From positions 1 to 64,000 of the forward strand of contig NZ_WBKB01000010.1 in the NCBI RefSeq assembly GCF_008831155.1: DNA of 64,000 bases. The letters run 5' to 3'. The notes beneath the pieces are model-generated. The model saw only the letters and a list, made by a program, of their open reading frames with translations. It made no database searches and was not told the origin of the DNA. The position numbers were made by a program, and so were the translations under genes. Of this stretch, positions 9,292 through 17,888 are shown in pieces. How positions within the stretch are numbered: position 1 is the first letter of the stretch; each line of letters opens with the position of its first letter. Source of the DNA: Gulosibacter chungangensis (lineage in GTDB: Bacteria; Actinomycetota; Actinomycetes; Actinomycetales; Microbacteriaceae).

Positions 9292-10674
9292 CTAGTGCTT
9301 CAGCAGTCGGCTCAGGGCTGAATTATCTGTCCGCCCGTGCGGATCAAGGTCGGTGCGAATATGTGCGAAATCACCGTACCGAGGCATTACGTACGCAGCC
9401 TCCGCGCCGTTGAGGGTGTGCCAACCGCCCCAATTCGGCAAACCGCCCAAGTCGATGAAGAGGTTCTCGGCTTGGCGCAGTGCCTGCTCGGCTCCTTCCT
9501 CGAAACGACCCGGCAGTTGCAAGCAGACCGCCACAACATCCTCACCGTAGGCAGGCGACAGCCACACCCCGTCCGCGGCAACCAAAGAAATCCGAACGTT
9601 CGCAGCGGCAAAGGCCTTACCGCTTGAAACCAACCGGCCAAGTTCAGCCACAACCTGCCGCGCCTTGGCAATCGGGAACTGGTATTCCACCTGCAAACCG
9701 TAATCGGCATCCCCCGACACATCGGTGGACTGCCGCACGCTTTCCGCGCCGGTACGGTCGAAAAGGTTCGAGACCCGGTCAATCGCGGGTGCCAGGAAAG
9801 GCAGGAATTTCGCGAGCTTCTCCCGGAAGCGTGCGCGCTTGCGAGGCTTGGTCTGCAGCCTCGGTTCGGCCTGGGCTGCAATAGCCGGATACGCGGCCGC
9901 CTCGAGTGCTTCGGCCTCGTCTTCGAGCCAGCCGACGGTTAGTAGTGCCTGATCGCCATGAGGGCGCCAATCCACTCGATAAAAATCCGTCTTCGCGCGC
10001 GCCTCGAGAATATCGCTCACCAGTCGCTCAATATTGCGACGCTTGCGGTTGATCCGCAGTTTGGCGTAGCGACGAAACTTTACCGTGACCTCGGCGATCA
10101 CCCCGAGTGCCCCCAGGTTGAGTCGGGCCGCCGGTAGATAGTGCATATTCGTGCGCTCGGAAATCTTCAGCAGTCGGCCCTCGCCGGTCACGAGAGTCAC
10201 GCCGTCAATGAGCGCCGAAAAACTTGCCTCGCGGGGTGCGTAGCCGTGTGCGCCAGTGGCAACGGCGCCACCGAGCGTGGCTTTTCCGTCACCCGGCGCG
10301 CCAATCATCGCGGCACCGTACTTTCGCAGTTCAGCGTTCGCCTCGTCGACGGTGGTGCCCGCAAGGAAGGTCGCTGTGCCAAGGGTGTCATCCACGCGCA
10401 CCATGCCGCGCAACTCGGAAGTATCGATCAGCACCCCGGGCGCCGCGGCAATACCGGTCATCGCGAATCCAGCCCCGGTCGCGTGCACCTGCTCACCGTT
10501 GATTGCCGCGTGACGGACTGCATCCACCACCTCATCGACCGTGGTGACCGACACAATGCGCGTCGGCAGACTGCTCGCTGAACCGACCTTGTTTTCCCAG
10601 CGAATGCCAGTTCGCTCGCGAGATACCCCTGTACCACGCGCATCCTTCGTTGCGAGTCCGCTCGTACTGCTCAC
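9292..10674 (-). CDS. FAD-linked oxidase, D-arabinono-1,4-lactone oxidase type
   Basis: 460 residues from GTG at 10674, which has GAGGAAGG in the right place; longer in-frame starts lack a binding site. Residues about 30-205 are a PCMH-type FAD domain (RIVSVTTVDEVVDAVRHA, ATGAHGY). The C-terminal half fits the ALO family, which oxidises sugar lactones or alditols with oxygen. The loop that in several family members holds the covalently bound flavin as GxGHSF reads GAGFAM here, so FAD is probably bound without a covalent link. The lactonase-type end usually has an HWGK-like motif; here NWGGWH takes that place. A LacI-type regulator lies 127 bases upstream on the same strand and may control it. 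Substrate unknown. Confidence 0.75.
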   Translation of the reverse strand: MSSTSGLATKDARGTGVSRERTGIRWENKVGSASSLPTRIVSVTTVDEVVDAVRHAAINGEQVHATGAGFAMTGIAAAPGVLIDTSELRGMVRVDDTLGTATFLAGTTVDEANAELRKYGAAMIGAPGDGKATLGGAVATGAHGYAPREASFSALIDGVTLVTGEGRLLKISERTNMHYLPAARLNLGALGVIAEVTVKFRRYAKLRINRKRRNIERLVSDILEARAKTDFYRVDWRPHGDQALLTVGWLEDEAEALEAAAYPAIAAQAEPRLQTKPRKRARFREKLAKFLPFLAPAIDRVSNLFDRTGAESVRQSTDVSGDADYGLQVEYQFPIAKARQVVAELGRLVSSGKAFAAANVRISLVAADGVWLSPAYGEDVVAVCLQLPGRFEEGAEQALRQAENLFIDLGGLPNWGGWHTLNGAEAAYVMPRYGDFAHIRTDLDPHGRTDNSALSRLLKH

Positions 10675-10801
10675 AGGCTCCGCCTTCCTCAACCATCGCT
10701 CAATGCTATTCTCGCCGATTCCGATCGGCCACCGCACGCCCAGTGTGCAAAGCCGCGCAATCAGGAAAAACGCGCTGATCAAACTCTACTCGGTAGCGCC
10801 G

Positions 10802-11845
10802 CTATGAATCCCCACGGTCAAGCGGCTTGGCGGTGGATGCGCGAACCACCAGGTTGACCGGGCTCACCTCGACGATCGGGTCGGTGGGCTCCTCATGAAT
10901 CACCCGTCGTAATAACCGCACGCAGGCGGCACCAAAGTCGCGTGGTCGCAAATCCAGCGAAGTAATCTGCGGCTCCGTGTACTGCAAGATCGAGGAATCG
11001 GCCGCCCCGGCAATGAGGAGGTCCCGTCCGGGTTCACGGCCGGCAGCCATGGCGGCCGTGAGCACTTCAATCACGGTGCCATCAGTCATCGAAATGATCG
11101 CATCAATAGACCGGTCATCGACCAGCTCCGTGGCCAGGGCGCTCACCTCTTCAGCGGTACCGGGGAAGCTCGTCTCATAAATTCGCGGTTCGAGCCCGCG
11201 CGCTTCGCACCAAGCGAAATAGGCCGCACGCGCAGAACTTGCCCAGTCGGTGGACCCGACCGGCGCAATGAGCGCGGGAATCTTCGCGCCCTGTGTTTCA
11301 AGATGGTCGAGCAACATCGGGAAGGTCTGCTCGTGATTGCCGTGTACGGTGCCTCTCACGGCGGTCGAATACTGCAGTGGCCGCTCACCGGTGACCACGG
11401 GAATACCGGTTTTTTCAGCAGCCTTCAACATCCGGTCGTCGAGCTGCGGGTCGAGCACCAAGAGGCCATCAAAATCAAGCAGCGTGCTCGCGGGGTATTC
11501 CCCCGAGATAATCGCCACGAGCAGGCCCTCCTCGCGCGCCGCATCCACCGCGCCGAAGGCCAAGTCCATGTAGTACTCGCGGATCGTTGACCCTGGCGGG
11601 AGGCACAGGCCAATGACCCCCGTGCGCTGGGTGCGCAAATTGCGGGCGGCACGATTCGGGCGATAGCCGAGCTCGGCGGCTGCGTCTTTGACACGTTGGC
11701 GAGTGGCCTCCGACACGCGCCCGCGATTCGTTAGCGCGAAGGAAGCTGCCGAGCGGGAGACGCCGGCTCGGTCTGCGACGTCCTGCAGTGTCACCGCGGG
11801 ACGACGGGCAGCACCGTTGTTGCCTGAATCTGCGCTGATCACCAT
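10802..11845 (-). CDS. LacI-family transcriptional regulator
   Basis: 347 residues. The N-terminal helix-turn-helix and hinge are textbook (VTLQDVADRAGVSRSAASF, LGYRPNRAARNLRTQRTGVIGL). Residues about 70-335 form the periplasmic-binding-protein-like sugar domain. It probably represses a carbohydrate gene; the oxidase gene just downstream is the nearest candidate. The short region before the start contains AATCGATATT, a weak LacI-like centre that could mediate autoregulation, but this is uncertain. The alternative start a few codons in does not change the domains. Confidence 0.88.
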   Translation of the reverse strand: MVISADSGNNGAARRPAVTLQDVADRAGVSRSAASFALTNRGRVSEATRQRVKDAAAELGYRPNRAARNLRTQRTGVIGLCLPPGSTIREYYMDLAFGAVDAAREEGLLVAIISGEYPASTLLDFDGLLVLDPQLDDRMLKAAEKTGIPVVTGERPLQYSTAVRGTVHGNHEQTFPMLLDHLETQGAKIPALIAPVGSTDWASSARAAYFAWCEARGLEPRIYETSFPGTAEEVSALATELVDDRSIDAIISMTDGTVIEVLTAAMAAGREPGRDLLIAGAADSSILQYTEPQITSLDLRPRDFGAACVRLLRRVIHEEPTDPIVEVSPVNLVVRASTAKPLDRGDS

Positions 11846-12000
11846 GATGTGGAATTTACCACCCCGGGCCAGATTTGCAATATCGATTTAGCTCCGGCCG
11901 GGTAAGGCGTCTTTAACCCCAGCTTGGCGGCGTCTTTTCAAAGTGGGGAGTAAATGAGGAATTCGCGTTTTCGTTGACTCCTCTTGACCTGTCCGGGAAG

Positions 12001-12044
12001 CACAAAAGCCCCGACTGGATTGCTTTCCAGTCGGGGCTTTTGTG
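12001..12044 (-). terminator. Terminator of the tRNA-Lys gene
   Basis: A perfect 19-base-pair stem (12001-12019 with 12026-12044) carries a six-base loop, and its minus-strand side ends in a run of four U residues inside the stem. It starts seven bases beyond the tRNA 3' end. It could also end transcription from the plus strand. Confidence 0.88.
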
Positions 12045-12050
12045 CTCTTG

Positions 12051-12122
12051 TGCGCCCCCCGGGGCTCGAACCCGGAACCCATTGATTAAGAGTCAATTGC
12101 TCTACCATTGAGCTAGAGGCGC
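12051..12122 (-). tRNA. tRNA-Lys (anticodon CTT)
   Basis: The minus strand folds into a cloverleaf. The acceptor is GCGCCTC with GGGGCGC (one U-G pair), the D-stem GCTC/GAGC, the anticodon stem ATTGA/TCAAT with loop CTCTTAA, and the T-arm CCGGG-TTCGAGC-CCCGG. The anticodon CTT reads AAG. The discriminator base is A and the 3' CCA is not encoded. A promoter lies about 25 bases upstream and a perfect terminator directly downstream, so it is a single-tRNA unit. Confidence 0.95.
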
Positions 12123-12147
12123 CTGCCGTCGCGATGACGACTGAGTG

Positions 12148-12177
12148 AGCTTAGCACGGTAATTTTCGCGAATGCAA
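12148..12177 (-). promoter_or_regulatory. Predicted promoter of tRNA-Lys
   Basis: The minus strand shows -35 TTGCAT (12172-12177), an 18-base spacer and -10 TAAGCT (12148-12153). Start would be near 12141, about 19 bases before the tRNA. Confidence 0.6.
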
Positions 12178-12203
12178 ATCCGCTTTTCTGCGCGGCGTGT
12201 TTC

Positions 12204-12224
12204 CCAAGTTTTCGCCAAACTTGG
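12204..12224. promoter_or_regulatory. Inverted repeat in the peroxiredoxin promoter region
   Basis: CCAAGTTT (12204-12211) and AAACTTGG (12217-12224) form a perfect inverted repeat with a five-base gap. ACTTGG overlaps a possible -35, with CACAAT 16 bases further on as a weak -10. It could be an operator for a redox regulator; no regulator is identified. Confidence 0.35.
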
Positions 12225-12288
12225 CCCCGACCCGATCGGGCACAATGGGCCTAGAACCTATCCGCGAGAACCTACGAGGAACCACACA

Positions 12289-12771
12289 TTGTCTGAAACC
12301 GCTGCCACCATCCGTCTCGAAACCGGCGATACCGCCCCCGCGTTTACCCTGACCGATCAAAGTGGCAAGGAAGTTTCGCTTGCCGATTTTGCCGGCCAAA
12401 AGGTGGTGCTCTACACCTACCCCAAGGCCTTCACCCCCGGGTGCACGAAGGAAGCCTGTGACTTCCGCGATAGCGAAGCGCGCATTACTGCCGCGGGGTA
12501 CGTCGTCCTCGCCGTCTCCTCGGACCCGGTTGAAAAGCTCTCCCGATTCAAGGAAGAAGAGCAGCTGCCATTCACGCTCTTGAGCGATCCAGACCACAGC
12601 GTGCAGACGGCCTACGGCGCCTACGGCGAAAAGAAGAACTACGGCCGCACCTACATTGGCTCGATTCGTTCAACCTTCCTGATCGATGAGGAAGGCAAAA
12701 TCATCGAGGCACTGTACAACGTCAAGGCCACCGGCCACGTTGACCGCATCCTCAAGAAGCTTGCGGCGTAG
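12289..12771 (+). CDS. bcp: Thioredoxin-dependent peroxiredoxin, BCP/PrxQ type
   Basis: 160 residues from a TTG start that has GAGGA nine bases before it; this length equals that of the family. Positions 46-60 carry the peroxidatic site FTPGCTKEACDFRD with C52 and, five residues on, the resolving C57, which marks the atypical two-cysteine BCP class. It reduces hydrogen peroxide and organic peroxides in the cytoplasm using thioredoxin. The gene is transcribed away from tRNA-Lys, and an inverted repeat lies in its promoter region. It converges on a small membrane-protein gene six bases after its stop. Confidence 0.9.
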   Translation: MSETAATIRLETGDTAPAFTLTDQSGKEVSLADFAGQKVVLYTYPKAFTPGCTKEACDFRDSEARITAAGYVVLAVSSDPVEKLSRFKEEEQLPFTLLSDPDHSVQTAYGAYGEKKNYGRTYIGSIRSTFLIDEEGKIIEALYNVKATGHVDRILKKLAA

Positions 12772-12777
12772 CGAACG

Positions 12778-13173
12778 CTAGCGACGGCGCAGCTGTTCGG
12801 TAACTGCCGGGTGGAAGATCAGGATCAATACCGCTAACGCGAGGATCGCAATCACCCAACCGAGTAGCTGCGCCATATCGCCCTGCAAAATCACCACAGC
12901 CGCAGCTGTCTGCAAGACCTGCCACGTAATGGCTGCGCTTCGGGTCCAGGTCTGCCCTTGGCGGATCCCAACAAAAATGGCCGCGAGAAACGCTGCGCCG
13001 ATGAAGGCAAGCACGATCAGGGCGATCGAGGTGGCAACCGAGAGGGCGGGTTGTGTGAGCAGGTCATAAATGAGCAGCACCGCAACCGCCAGCATACCAA
13101 CGGCTTCGACCCCGATGAGAGTGCGCAGCACCCGAACGGGCCACTCCGGCGCCGATTTGACCTGTTCGCTCAC
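12778..13173 (-). CDS. Conserved small membrane protein, unknown function
   Basis: 131 residues from GTG with CGGAGG six bases upstream; the longer ATG form lacks a binding site. Four membrane segments follow each other closely (about 17-37, 45-68, 76-98, 101-121) and the protein ends EQLRRR. I do not know a function. Proteins of this kind are common in Micrococcales next to housekeeping genes. It is divergent from the whiB gene, with about 185 bases between the starts. Confidence 0.7.
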   Translation of the reverse strand: MSEQVKSAPEWPVRVLRTLIGVEAVGMLAVAVLLIYDLLTQPALSVATSIALIVLAFIGAAFLAAIFVGIRQGQTWTRSAAITWQVLQTAAAVVILQGDMAQLLGWVIAILALAVLILIFHPAVTEQLRRR

Positions 13174-13358
13174 GGCGCCTCCGAATAATTTTCCTTGATC
13201 AGCATGCAAGGGCGTGGCAAGATAATACTCCAGATCATGACATCAACCGCTGAGTTCCGCACTTTTCGAATTTCAGCGACGGTAAATGTCTCGCAGCTCC
13301 CCTTTCTGGAGCGTTTTCATTCGTGCGCGGATTTCGCGTAGACAAGGAGCCCCATTCC

Positions 13359-13607
13359 ATGGATTGGCGTGACAGTGCAGCATGCCTCGAGTACGACCCC
13401 GAGCTGTTCTTCCCCGTGGGGAACACCGGACCGGCACTCGAGCAGATTGACAACGCGAAAGCGGTCTGCGCGCGATGCCGAGTAACGGAGCAGTGCCTGC
13501 AGTACGCACTGGACACGAATCAGGATTCCGGTGTTTGGGGTGGCCTCTCGGAAGACGAGCGCCGCGCACTCCGTCGTCGTGCCGCCCGCGCACGCCGCGC
13601 TTCCTAA
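13359..13607 (+). CDS. WhiB-family iron-sulfur transcriptional regulator
   Basis: 82 residues from MDWRDSAACL; AAGGAG precedes this ATG, whereas the upstream in-frame ATG has no binding site. Four cysteines at C9, C37, C40 and C46 ligate the 4Fe-4S cluster, followed by the GVWGG turn and a basic C-terminus (RRRAARARRAS) for DNA contact. Size and context next to a PdtaS-like kinase match WhiB1, which binds sigma-A and responds to nitric oxide in mycobacteria. The WhiB1 identity is inferred from the neighbour. A strong terminator follows. Confidence 0.92.
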   Translation: MDWRDSAACLEYDPELFFPVGNTGPALEQIDNAKAVCARCRVTEQCLQYALDTNQDSGVWGGLSEDERRALRRRAARARRAS

Positions 13608-13626
13608 GAAACGCAAACTTCTTTTT

Positions 13627-13662
13627 CGTGAGGACGAGCTCTTGCTCGTCCTCACGTTTTTT
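13627..13662 (+). terminator. Intrinsic terminator after whiB
   Basis: A perfect 12-base-pair stem CGTGAGGACGAG/CTCGTCCTCACG has a six-base loop and is followed by six T residues. It lies twenty bases after the whiB stop and before the convergent kinase gene. Confidence 0.93.
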
Positions 13663-13702
13663 ATGCGTCGATTTCTAGGCGGCGACGAATACCGGAACGC
13701 CG

Positions 13703-15238
13703 CTAAATCGTGTCGATAGCTTCGGTGTTCGAGGTCACACCCCAGCGCTTCGGGATGCGGATTTCCACGCACGTCCCCTCACCCTGGGTGGAAGTCCAGT
13801 CAATGGTGCCCGCGAGTTCACCTTCAACGAGGGTTCGCACAATCTGTGTGCCGAGGCCGGTACCGTCGTGGCCGCCGACCATCCCCCTACCGTTGTCTTT
13901 CACCTGGACATTGAGAAAGTCTTCATCCCGGTTGACTTCGACCACCACGTGACCGTCCGCGACATCATCGGCAAAACCGTGCTCCACGGCGTTGGTCACG
14001 AGCTCCGTCAGTGCGAGCGCCATTGGGGTGGCATATTCACTCGGCACCGCGCCAAAGGATCCACGCAGTTCCGGGCGGATGCGTGCGGTACCGGTACCAC
14101 CAGCGACCTCGGTGGCCAACCGCATCACGCGCAAGAAAACTTCATCAAACTCTACCGACTGCGAGAATCCACCGGACAGGGTATCGTGCACCACCGCGAT
14201 CGAGGACACCCGGCGCATCGCCTGCAATAGTGCCTCGCGTGCCTCATCCGAACGGGCACGGCGGGCTTGGATGCGCAAGAGTGCCGCAACAGTTTGCAGG
14301 TTGTTCTTCACCCGGTGGTGAATCTCGCGAATCGTCGCGTCCTTGGTAATAAGTTCCTGCTGCTGGTGCCGCACCTCGGTGGTGTCACGGCACAACAGCA
14401 GGGCACCAAGTCGCGTGCCCTGTCGATGCAGTGGAATGGCCCGCATCGTCACGTTGACGCCACGCGCGTCAATATCGGTCATCCACGGTGCACGCCCGGT
14501 CACGACCAGTGGAAGTGCCTCATCCACCGTGACGTGCCGCTTGTCATCCACGAGCGTGGAAGCAACATCGGCAAACACTTCGCCTTCAAGTTCGCCACCA
14601 AAGCCGAGCTTGTTCATCGCTGAAAGTGCGTTCGCGCTCGCAAAGGTCACGACCCCATCCGGGTCGAGTCGAATCACCCCGTCGGATGCGCGAGGCGCGC
14701 CCTGACGGTTGAAGTCGGGGGCATCCGGATCGGGGAATTCGGCGGCCTCGATCATCGTGAAGAGATCTTCCGAGATCTCTCGGAAGGTGAGTTCCTGCCG
14801 CGTGAGGTGGCGAGGACCCGAGAGATTGGTGTGGCGGGTAATAATCGCAATCGACTTTTCCGACCGTGTCGCTTTGCCCTCATCGAGTCGCATCGAGTGC
14901 ACCGGGGTAATCGTCAATTGCGCAGGAATCTCATCGAACCAGTCGGGGGCCGAGGAACGAATGGTTTCGCCGGTCTGATAGGCACGCTCGACTTCGTCCG
15001 CCCACTGTTCACGGATTTCCTGGCCGATGAGATCGCGATAGAACAGCGTCGGCGCACCGGATGGCCGCACCTGGCCAACGGCTACAAACGTCTCCGCTTC
15101 GGTGCGGACCCAGAGGACCAGGTCCGCCGTGGCTAAGTCAGCAAGTAGTTGCCAATCACTGATGAGCCACCCCAGCCATTCGCGGTCTGCAGGGCCCAGC
15201 GTGCTAAAGCGCTGAATAAGGTTGGTGATGCTCGACAC
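13703..15238 (-). CDS. pdtaS: Cytoplasmic sensor histidine kinase, PdtaS-like
   Basis: 511 residues, no membrane segment. Order: N-terminal GAF-like domain (about 1-140), PAS-like domain (about 180-290), HisKA_2 dimerisation and phosphoacceptor segment (REIHHRVKNNLQTV, H307/H308), then a HATPase domain with N-box ELVTNAVEHG and G-boxes KDNGRGM and GTGLGTQIV. This fits PdtaS, whose partner PdtaR is an ANTAR-type antiterminator; no pdtaR is in the window. The start is GTG at 15238, 35 bases inside the upstream CpaE-like gene, so the two are co-translated. Adjacency to a whiB gene is as in mycobacteria. Confidence 0.88.
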   Translation of the reverse strand: MSSITNLIQRFSTLGPADREWLGWLISDWQLLADLATADLVLWVRTEAETFVAVGQVRPSGAPTLFYRDLIGQEIREQWADEVERAYQTGETIRSSAPDWFDEIPAQLTITPVHSMRLDEGKATRSEKSIAIITRHTNLSGPRHLTRQELTFREISEDLFTMIEAAEFPDPDAPDFNRQGAPRASDGVIRLDPDGVVTFASANALSAMNKLGFGGELEGEVFADVASTLVDDKRHVTVDEALPLVVTGRAPWMTDIDARGVNVTMRAIPLHRQGTRLGALLLCRDTTEVRHQQQELITKDATIREIHHRVKNNLQTVAALLRIQARRARSDEAREALLQAMRRVSSIAVVHDTLSGGFSQSVEFDEVFLRVMRLATEVAGGTGTARIRPELRGSFGAVPSEYATPMALALTELVTNAVEHGFADDVADGHVVVEVNRDEDFLNVQVKDNGRGMVGGHDGTGLGTQIVRTLVEGELAGTIDWTSTQGEGTCVEIRIPKRWGVTSNTEAIDTI

Positions 15239-16835
15239 GCGATAAGCCTACGAGACTCTGGCTGTCAGTGTGTTCCGGGCGTGCCGAAATGCGATCCGCG
15301 AGCGCACCGATCTGGCGGCTGAGCTGGGAACGCGGCGAGGCATCCACGATCGAAAGCGCCCCACCAATCGCCCGGTCACAAGCCTTCGGATCGTTCGGCA
15401 AGAGTGTCACCTGCTCAATGCCACCGAACCGCCGCAGCACCTGCCGAATCTGTGCCCCAGCATCCACCCCACTGACGCTCCCGCGCACTTTATTGGCGAC
15501 CGCTTCAATGTGGCACTTCGCACCGACGCTTTCGAGCAGGTGCAGCCTTGCGCGCAGATATCGTTGAATCCCGAGCGGAGTGGCTTCCGCGAGCGCAATT
15601 ACCGTGTCGCTGTACTCCAACACCGTGTGCGTGGCGGCATTGCGACGCGGGGCGGCCACGTCGCTCACAAGCTCTTCATCTCGCTCGAGATTGAACCCGA
15701 CGTCGACGATGACAATATCCGCTTGCAGTGTTGCCTGCTCAAGGACTCCACGCATTCGTGAGCGACTCAATTCCGGCCAGCGTTCCGGATTCACGATGCC
15801 GCCGAGCACGAGGAATGAGTTCGAGAGTGTCTTCACCTGCGAAGCGATTCGCTCAAATTCCAAGCTGTTCAATGCTCCGGCTCCGGCAAGCCGACAGGCG
15901 GCGGCAAGCCCCGGTGATTCATCGGTGATCCCAAGCAGTTGCGCGACCGCACCGCCATAGGGATCGGCGTCGATGAGCACCACGCGCGCTTGGCGGTTGG
16001 CGAAGGATGCGGCCAGCGCGATGGCGAGGCTGGTGCGGCCGGGTGCCCCGTAGGGTCCCCATACGGCAATTACCTCGCCCTTCCGCGACGTTGCGGGCGG
16101 CTCACCGTGCGTTGCACTGCCGGTGGCCCGGTCGGCGGTTGCGGATGCTGTGCCCATAGGTTGCGCGCCACCGGTTTGTGGGACATTCGCGTCGGCTTGT
16201 TCGATATCGCGGTCGGAACTCTTTTTTCGCCAGGCGCCAATGCCGGTCTTTTCCTTGCCTGTGCTTTTTCTGCGCTTGCCCTCTTTGCGCTTGCTCTCGT
16301 TGCGTTCTTGGAGTTTGCGCTCGCGCCGGGAGAGTATCGGTTCGGTGCCGTTATTCGGTTCGGGGTGGGACGTGACCCGCGACGCAGTGATATCCGTCGA
16401 GTGCGCGCCTAAATGCGGTTGCCCCGTCGAAAGCCTGCCGGTGCCTGCCGAGCTGTCGTCATGCCCCGAATCTCTTTCTCGCTCATGACGAGCGGGGTTG
16501 GATGCGTTCAGCAGGGACTCGAGTTCCGGCCACTCCAGTTGCGCATCCAAGCGATCAACCACCCCGAGCGCCAGCGCATTCTTGCGCTCAACTTCGTCAG
16601 CCATCAGCACGAAGATGCGCGAACCCGCTGCGTCACAGGCGGCCAGGCTACGCGCGGTGAGAGTTTCGGGACCACCCTGAGCGAGCACAATATCCGGCCG
16701 ATTACGGGTGACCGACTCAATGAGCGAATCCCCACCGGTTACGCGGTCCACGACCTCGTGGCCGGAGACCAGAATCCCCTCCAAGAGGCGAGCTTCGATA
16801 TCAAAATCAACAGCGAGCAAGATCCGCACGGCCAC
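15204..16835 (-). CDS. CpaE-like MinD-type ATPase
   Basis: 543 residues. The N-terminus (about 1-110) resembles a receiver-like domain, as in CpaE. A Ser/Arg/Glu-rich linker spans about 110-250. Residues 255-510 are a ParA/MinD ATPase. The nucleotide loop is GPYGAPGRTS (260-269): the usual GKT lysine is replaced by Arg, a variant known from actinobacterial CpaE-like proteins. VVLIDADPYGG and IVIVDVGFNL give the switch regions. CpaE positions type IVc (Tad) pilus assembly in other bacteria, but no cpaF or pilin gene is visible here. The GTG start overlaps the stop of the CpaB-like gene by one base, and the 3' end overlaps the kinase gene. Confidence 0.82.
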   Translation of the reverse strand: MAVRILLAVDFDIEARLLEGILVSGHEVVDRVTGGDSLIESVTRNRPDIVLAQGGPETLTARSLAACDAAGSRIFVLMADEVERKNALALGVVDRLDAQLEWPELESLLNASNPARHERERDSGHDDSSAGTGRLSTGQPHLGAHSTDITASRVTSHPEPNNGTEPILSRRERKLQERNESKRKEGKRRKSTGKEKTGIGAWRKKSSDRDIEQADANVPQTGGAQPMGTASATADRATGSATHGEPPATSRKGEVIAVWGPYGAPGRTSLAIALAASFANRQARVVLIDADPYGGAVAQLLGITDESPGLAAACRLAGAGALNSLEFERIASQVKTLSNSFLVLGGIVNPERWPELSRSRMRGVLEQATLQADIVIVDVGFNLERDEELVSDVAAPRRNAATHTVLEYSDTVIALAEATPLGIQRYLRARLHLLESVGAKCHIEAVANKVRGSVSGVDAGAQIRQVLRRFGGIEQVTLLPNDPKACDRAIGGALSIVDASPRSQLSRQIGALADRISARPEHTDSQSLVGLSRVEHHQPYSAL

Positions 16836-17452
16836 TACTCCCCTACCGGTTGAAACACGGGCACGAGGTGCATGCGTGAGCCGTTGGTCAGTGCCGTCAG
16901 CACTTCGGCGAGATCAGCATCCGGCAGCCGCAACTCAACCTCAACCTGGCCGTTATTGACGAGTTGTTGCGATTCGAGCACCCGCACAACCTGCGCTTGT
17001 TGGACGAGCACCACGGGCGGCTCATACGTCCCCGGCCGCTCACCCGGCGCCGCTGCCCACAGCTCCACGGCCACACCGGTACTGACGTTTTCGGGCAGTG
17101 CCCCGCTGATTGCAACCACCACGGGAGCCGAAGCATCGTCTCCCGCACCGAGGGCACTCAGCGGGATAAACTCGCCCGCACCGATTGGCCTGGTGGTGAT
17201 GATCGCAGCGTCGCTCAGGCTTTCCGGCGAGAGGTAGAGTTCATTGCTACCGGCAACGGGTACTTCCACAAGCGAGAGTGACTGCTCGGAGATGGTGTCT
17301 CCCTGCGCAATTGCAACGGCTGCCACGTACACCGGCACCGTTTGTTTCGCCGCCGAAACGACCCAGACAACGCCCAGCACCGAGGCGATCACCAGGACGC
17401 TGCCAATCAGCAGTCTCGGGTCGAGGCGAATACGTTGTCGAAGAATGGACAT
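16835..17452 (-). CDS. SAF-domain protein, CpaB/RcpC-like
   Basis: 205 residues. A single membrane segment (about 14-34) is followed by an SAF domain (about 38-100: VYVAAVAIAQGDTI, RPIGAGEFIPLSAL) and a C-terminal beta-rich part. CpaB proteins sit in the envelope and line the Tad secretin channel, but in actinobacteria SAF proteins also occur without a pilus. A good binding site (GGAG) precedes the ATG. It is the first gene of a three-gene unit with the CpaE-like ATPase and the histidine kinase. Confidence 0.8.
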   Translation of the reverse strand: MSILRQRIRLDPRLLIGSVLVIASVLGVVWVVSAAKQTVPVYVAAVAIAQGDTISEQSLSLVEVPVAGSNELYLSPESLSDAAIITTRPIGAGEFIPLSALGAGDDASAPVVVAISGALPENVSTGVAVELWAAAPGERPGTYEPPVVLVQQAQVVRVLESQQLVNNGQVEVELRLPDADLAEVLTALTNGSRMHLVPVFQPVGE

Positions 17453-17520
17453 GACAGCTCCGATGGCTCGGTGGATTCAACGTCAGCCATATTGCCCGAT
17501 CTCCAGATTCGGTTAGAGAG

Positions 17521-17529
17521 TTATCCACA
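17521..17529 (+). promoter_or_regulatory. Perfect DnaA box
   Basis: TTATCCACA matches the high-affinity DnaA binding consensus without mismatch. It lies between the divergent CpaB-like and HTH genes. Two more perfect copies are in this window. Confidence 0.5.
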
Positions 17530-17568
17530 GGTGCATTATTTGTCGGTGGCGCGTTGAATAATGAATCT

Positions 17569-17847
17569 ATGCCTCAATCCCCCGCGCACCGCTTTGAGCG
17601 TTTCCTCACGCTGGCCGACGTTGCTGAGATTCTCAACGTCGAGCTCGCCATCGCGCGCGAACTCGTCGAATCGGGCGAACTCGCCGCGATCCGCATCGGG
17701 CAAGTAGGCCAATGGCGAGTCGAACAGCGCGCGCTCGAGGACTATGTGCAAGACCAGTACGAGCGTCAACGCCGCGAGGCGCGGTTCGCCGAGTCGGAGT
17801 TCGATGACATCGCGGAACTCACCTTCCCGCGGGAGGACTACTCCTAG
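17569..17847 (+). CDS. Small helix-turn-helix (excisionase/BldC-type) DNA-binding protein
   Basis: 92 residues from ATG at 17569; a TTG fifteen bases earlier is possible. The MerR-like winged helix is clear: FLTLADVAEILNVELAIAREL, then ELAAIRIGQVGQWRVEQ and a helix ALEDYVQDQYERQRREARF. The C-terminus is acidic. Such HTH_17 proteins bind DNA with one wing, as BldC does. No ribosome-binding site precedes the ATG, while AATAAT ends seven bases before it, so the mRNA may be leaderless. The gene is divergent from the CpaB-CpaE-PdtaS operon and could regulate it. Confidence 0.75.
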   Translation: MPQSPAHRFERFLTLADVAEILNVELAIARELVESGELAAIRIGQVGQWRVEQRALEDYVQDQYERQRREARFAESEFDDIAELTFPREDYS

Positions 17848-17888
17848 CCGGGGGCTGTCGACACGGCAGCGCGGAATACTGCGCCGGA

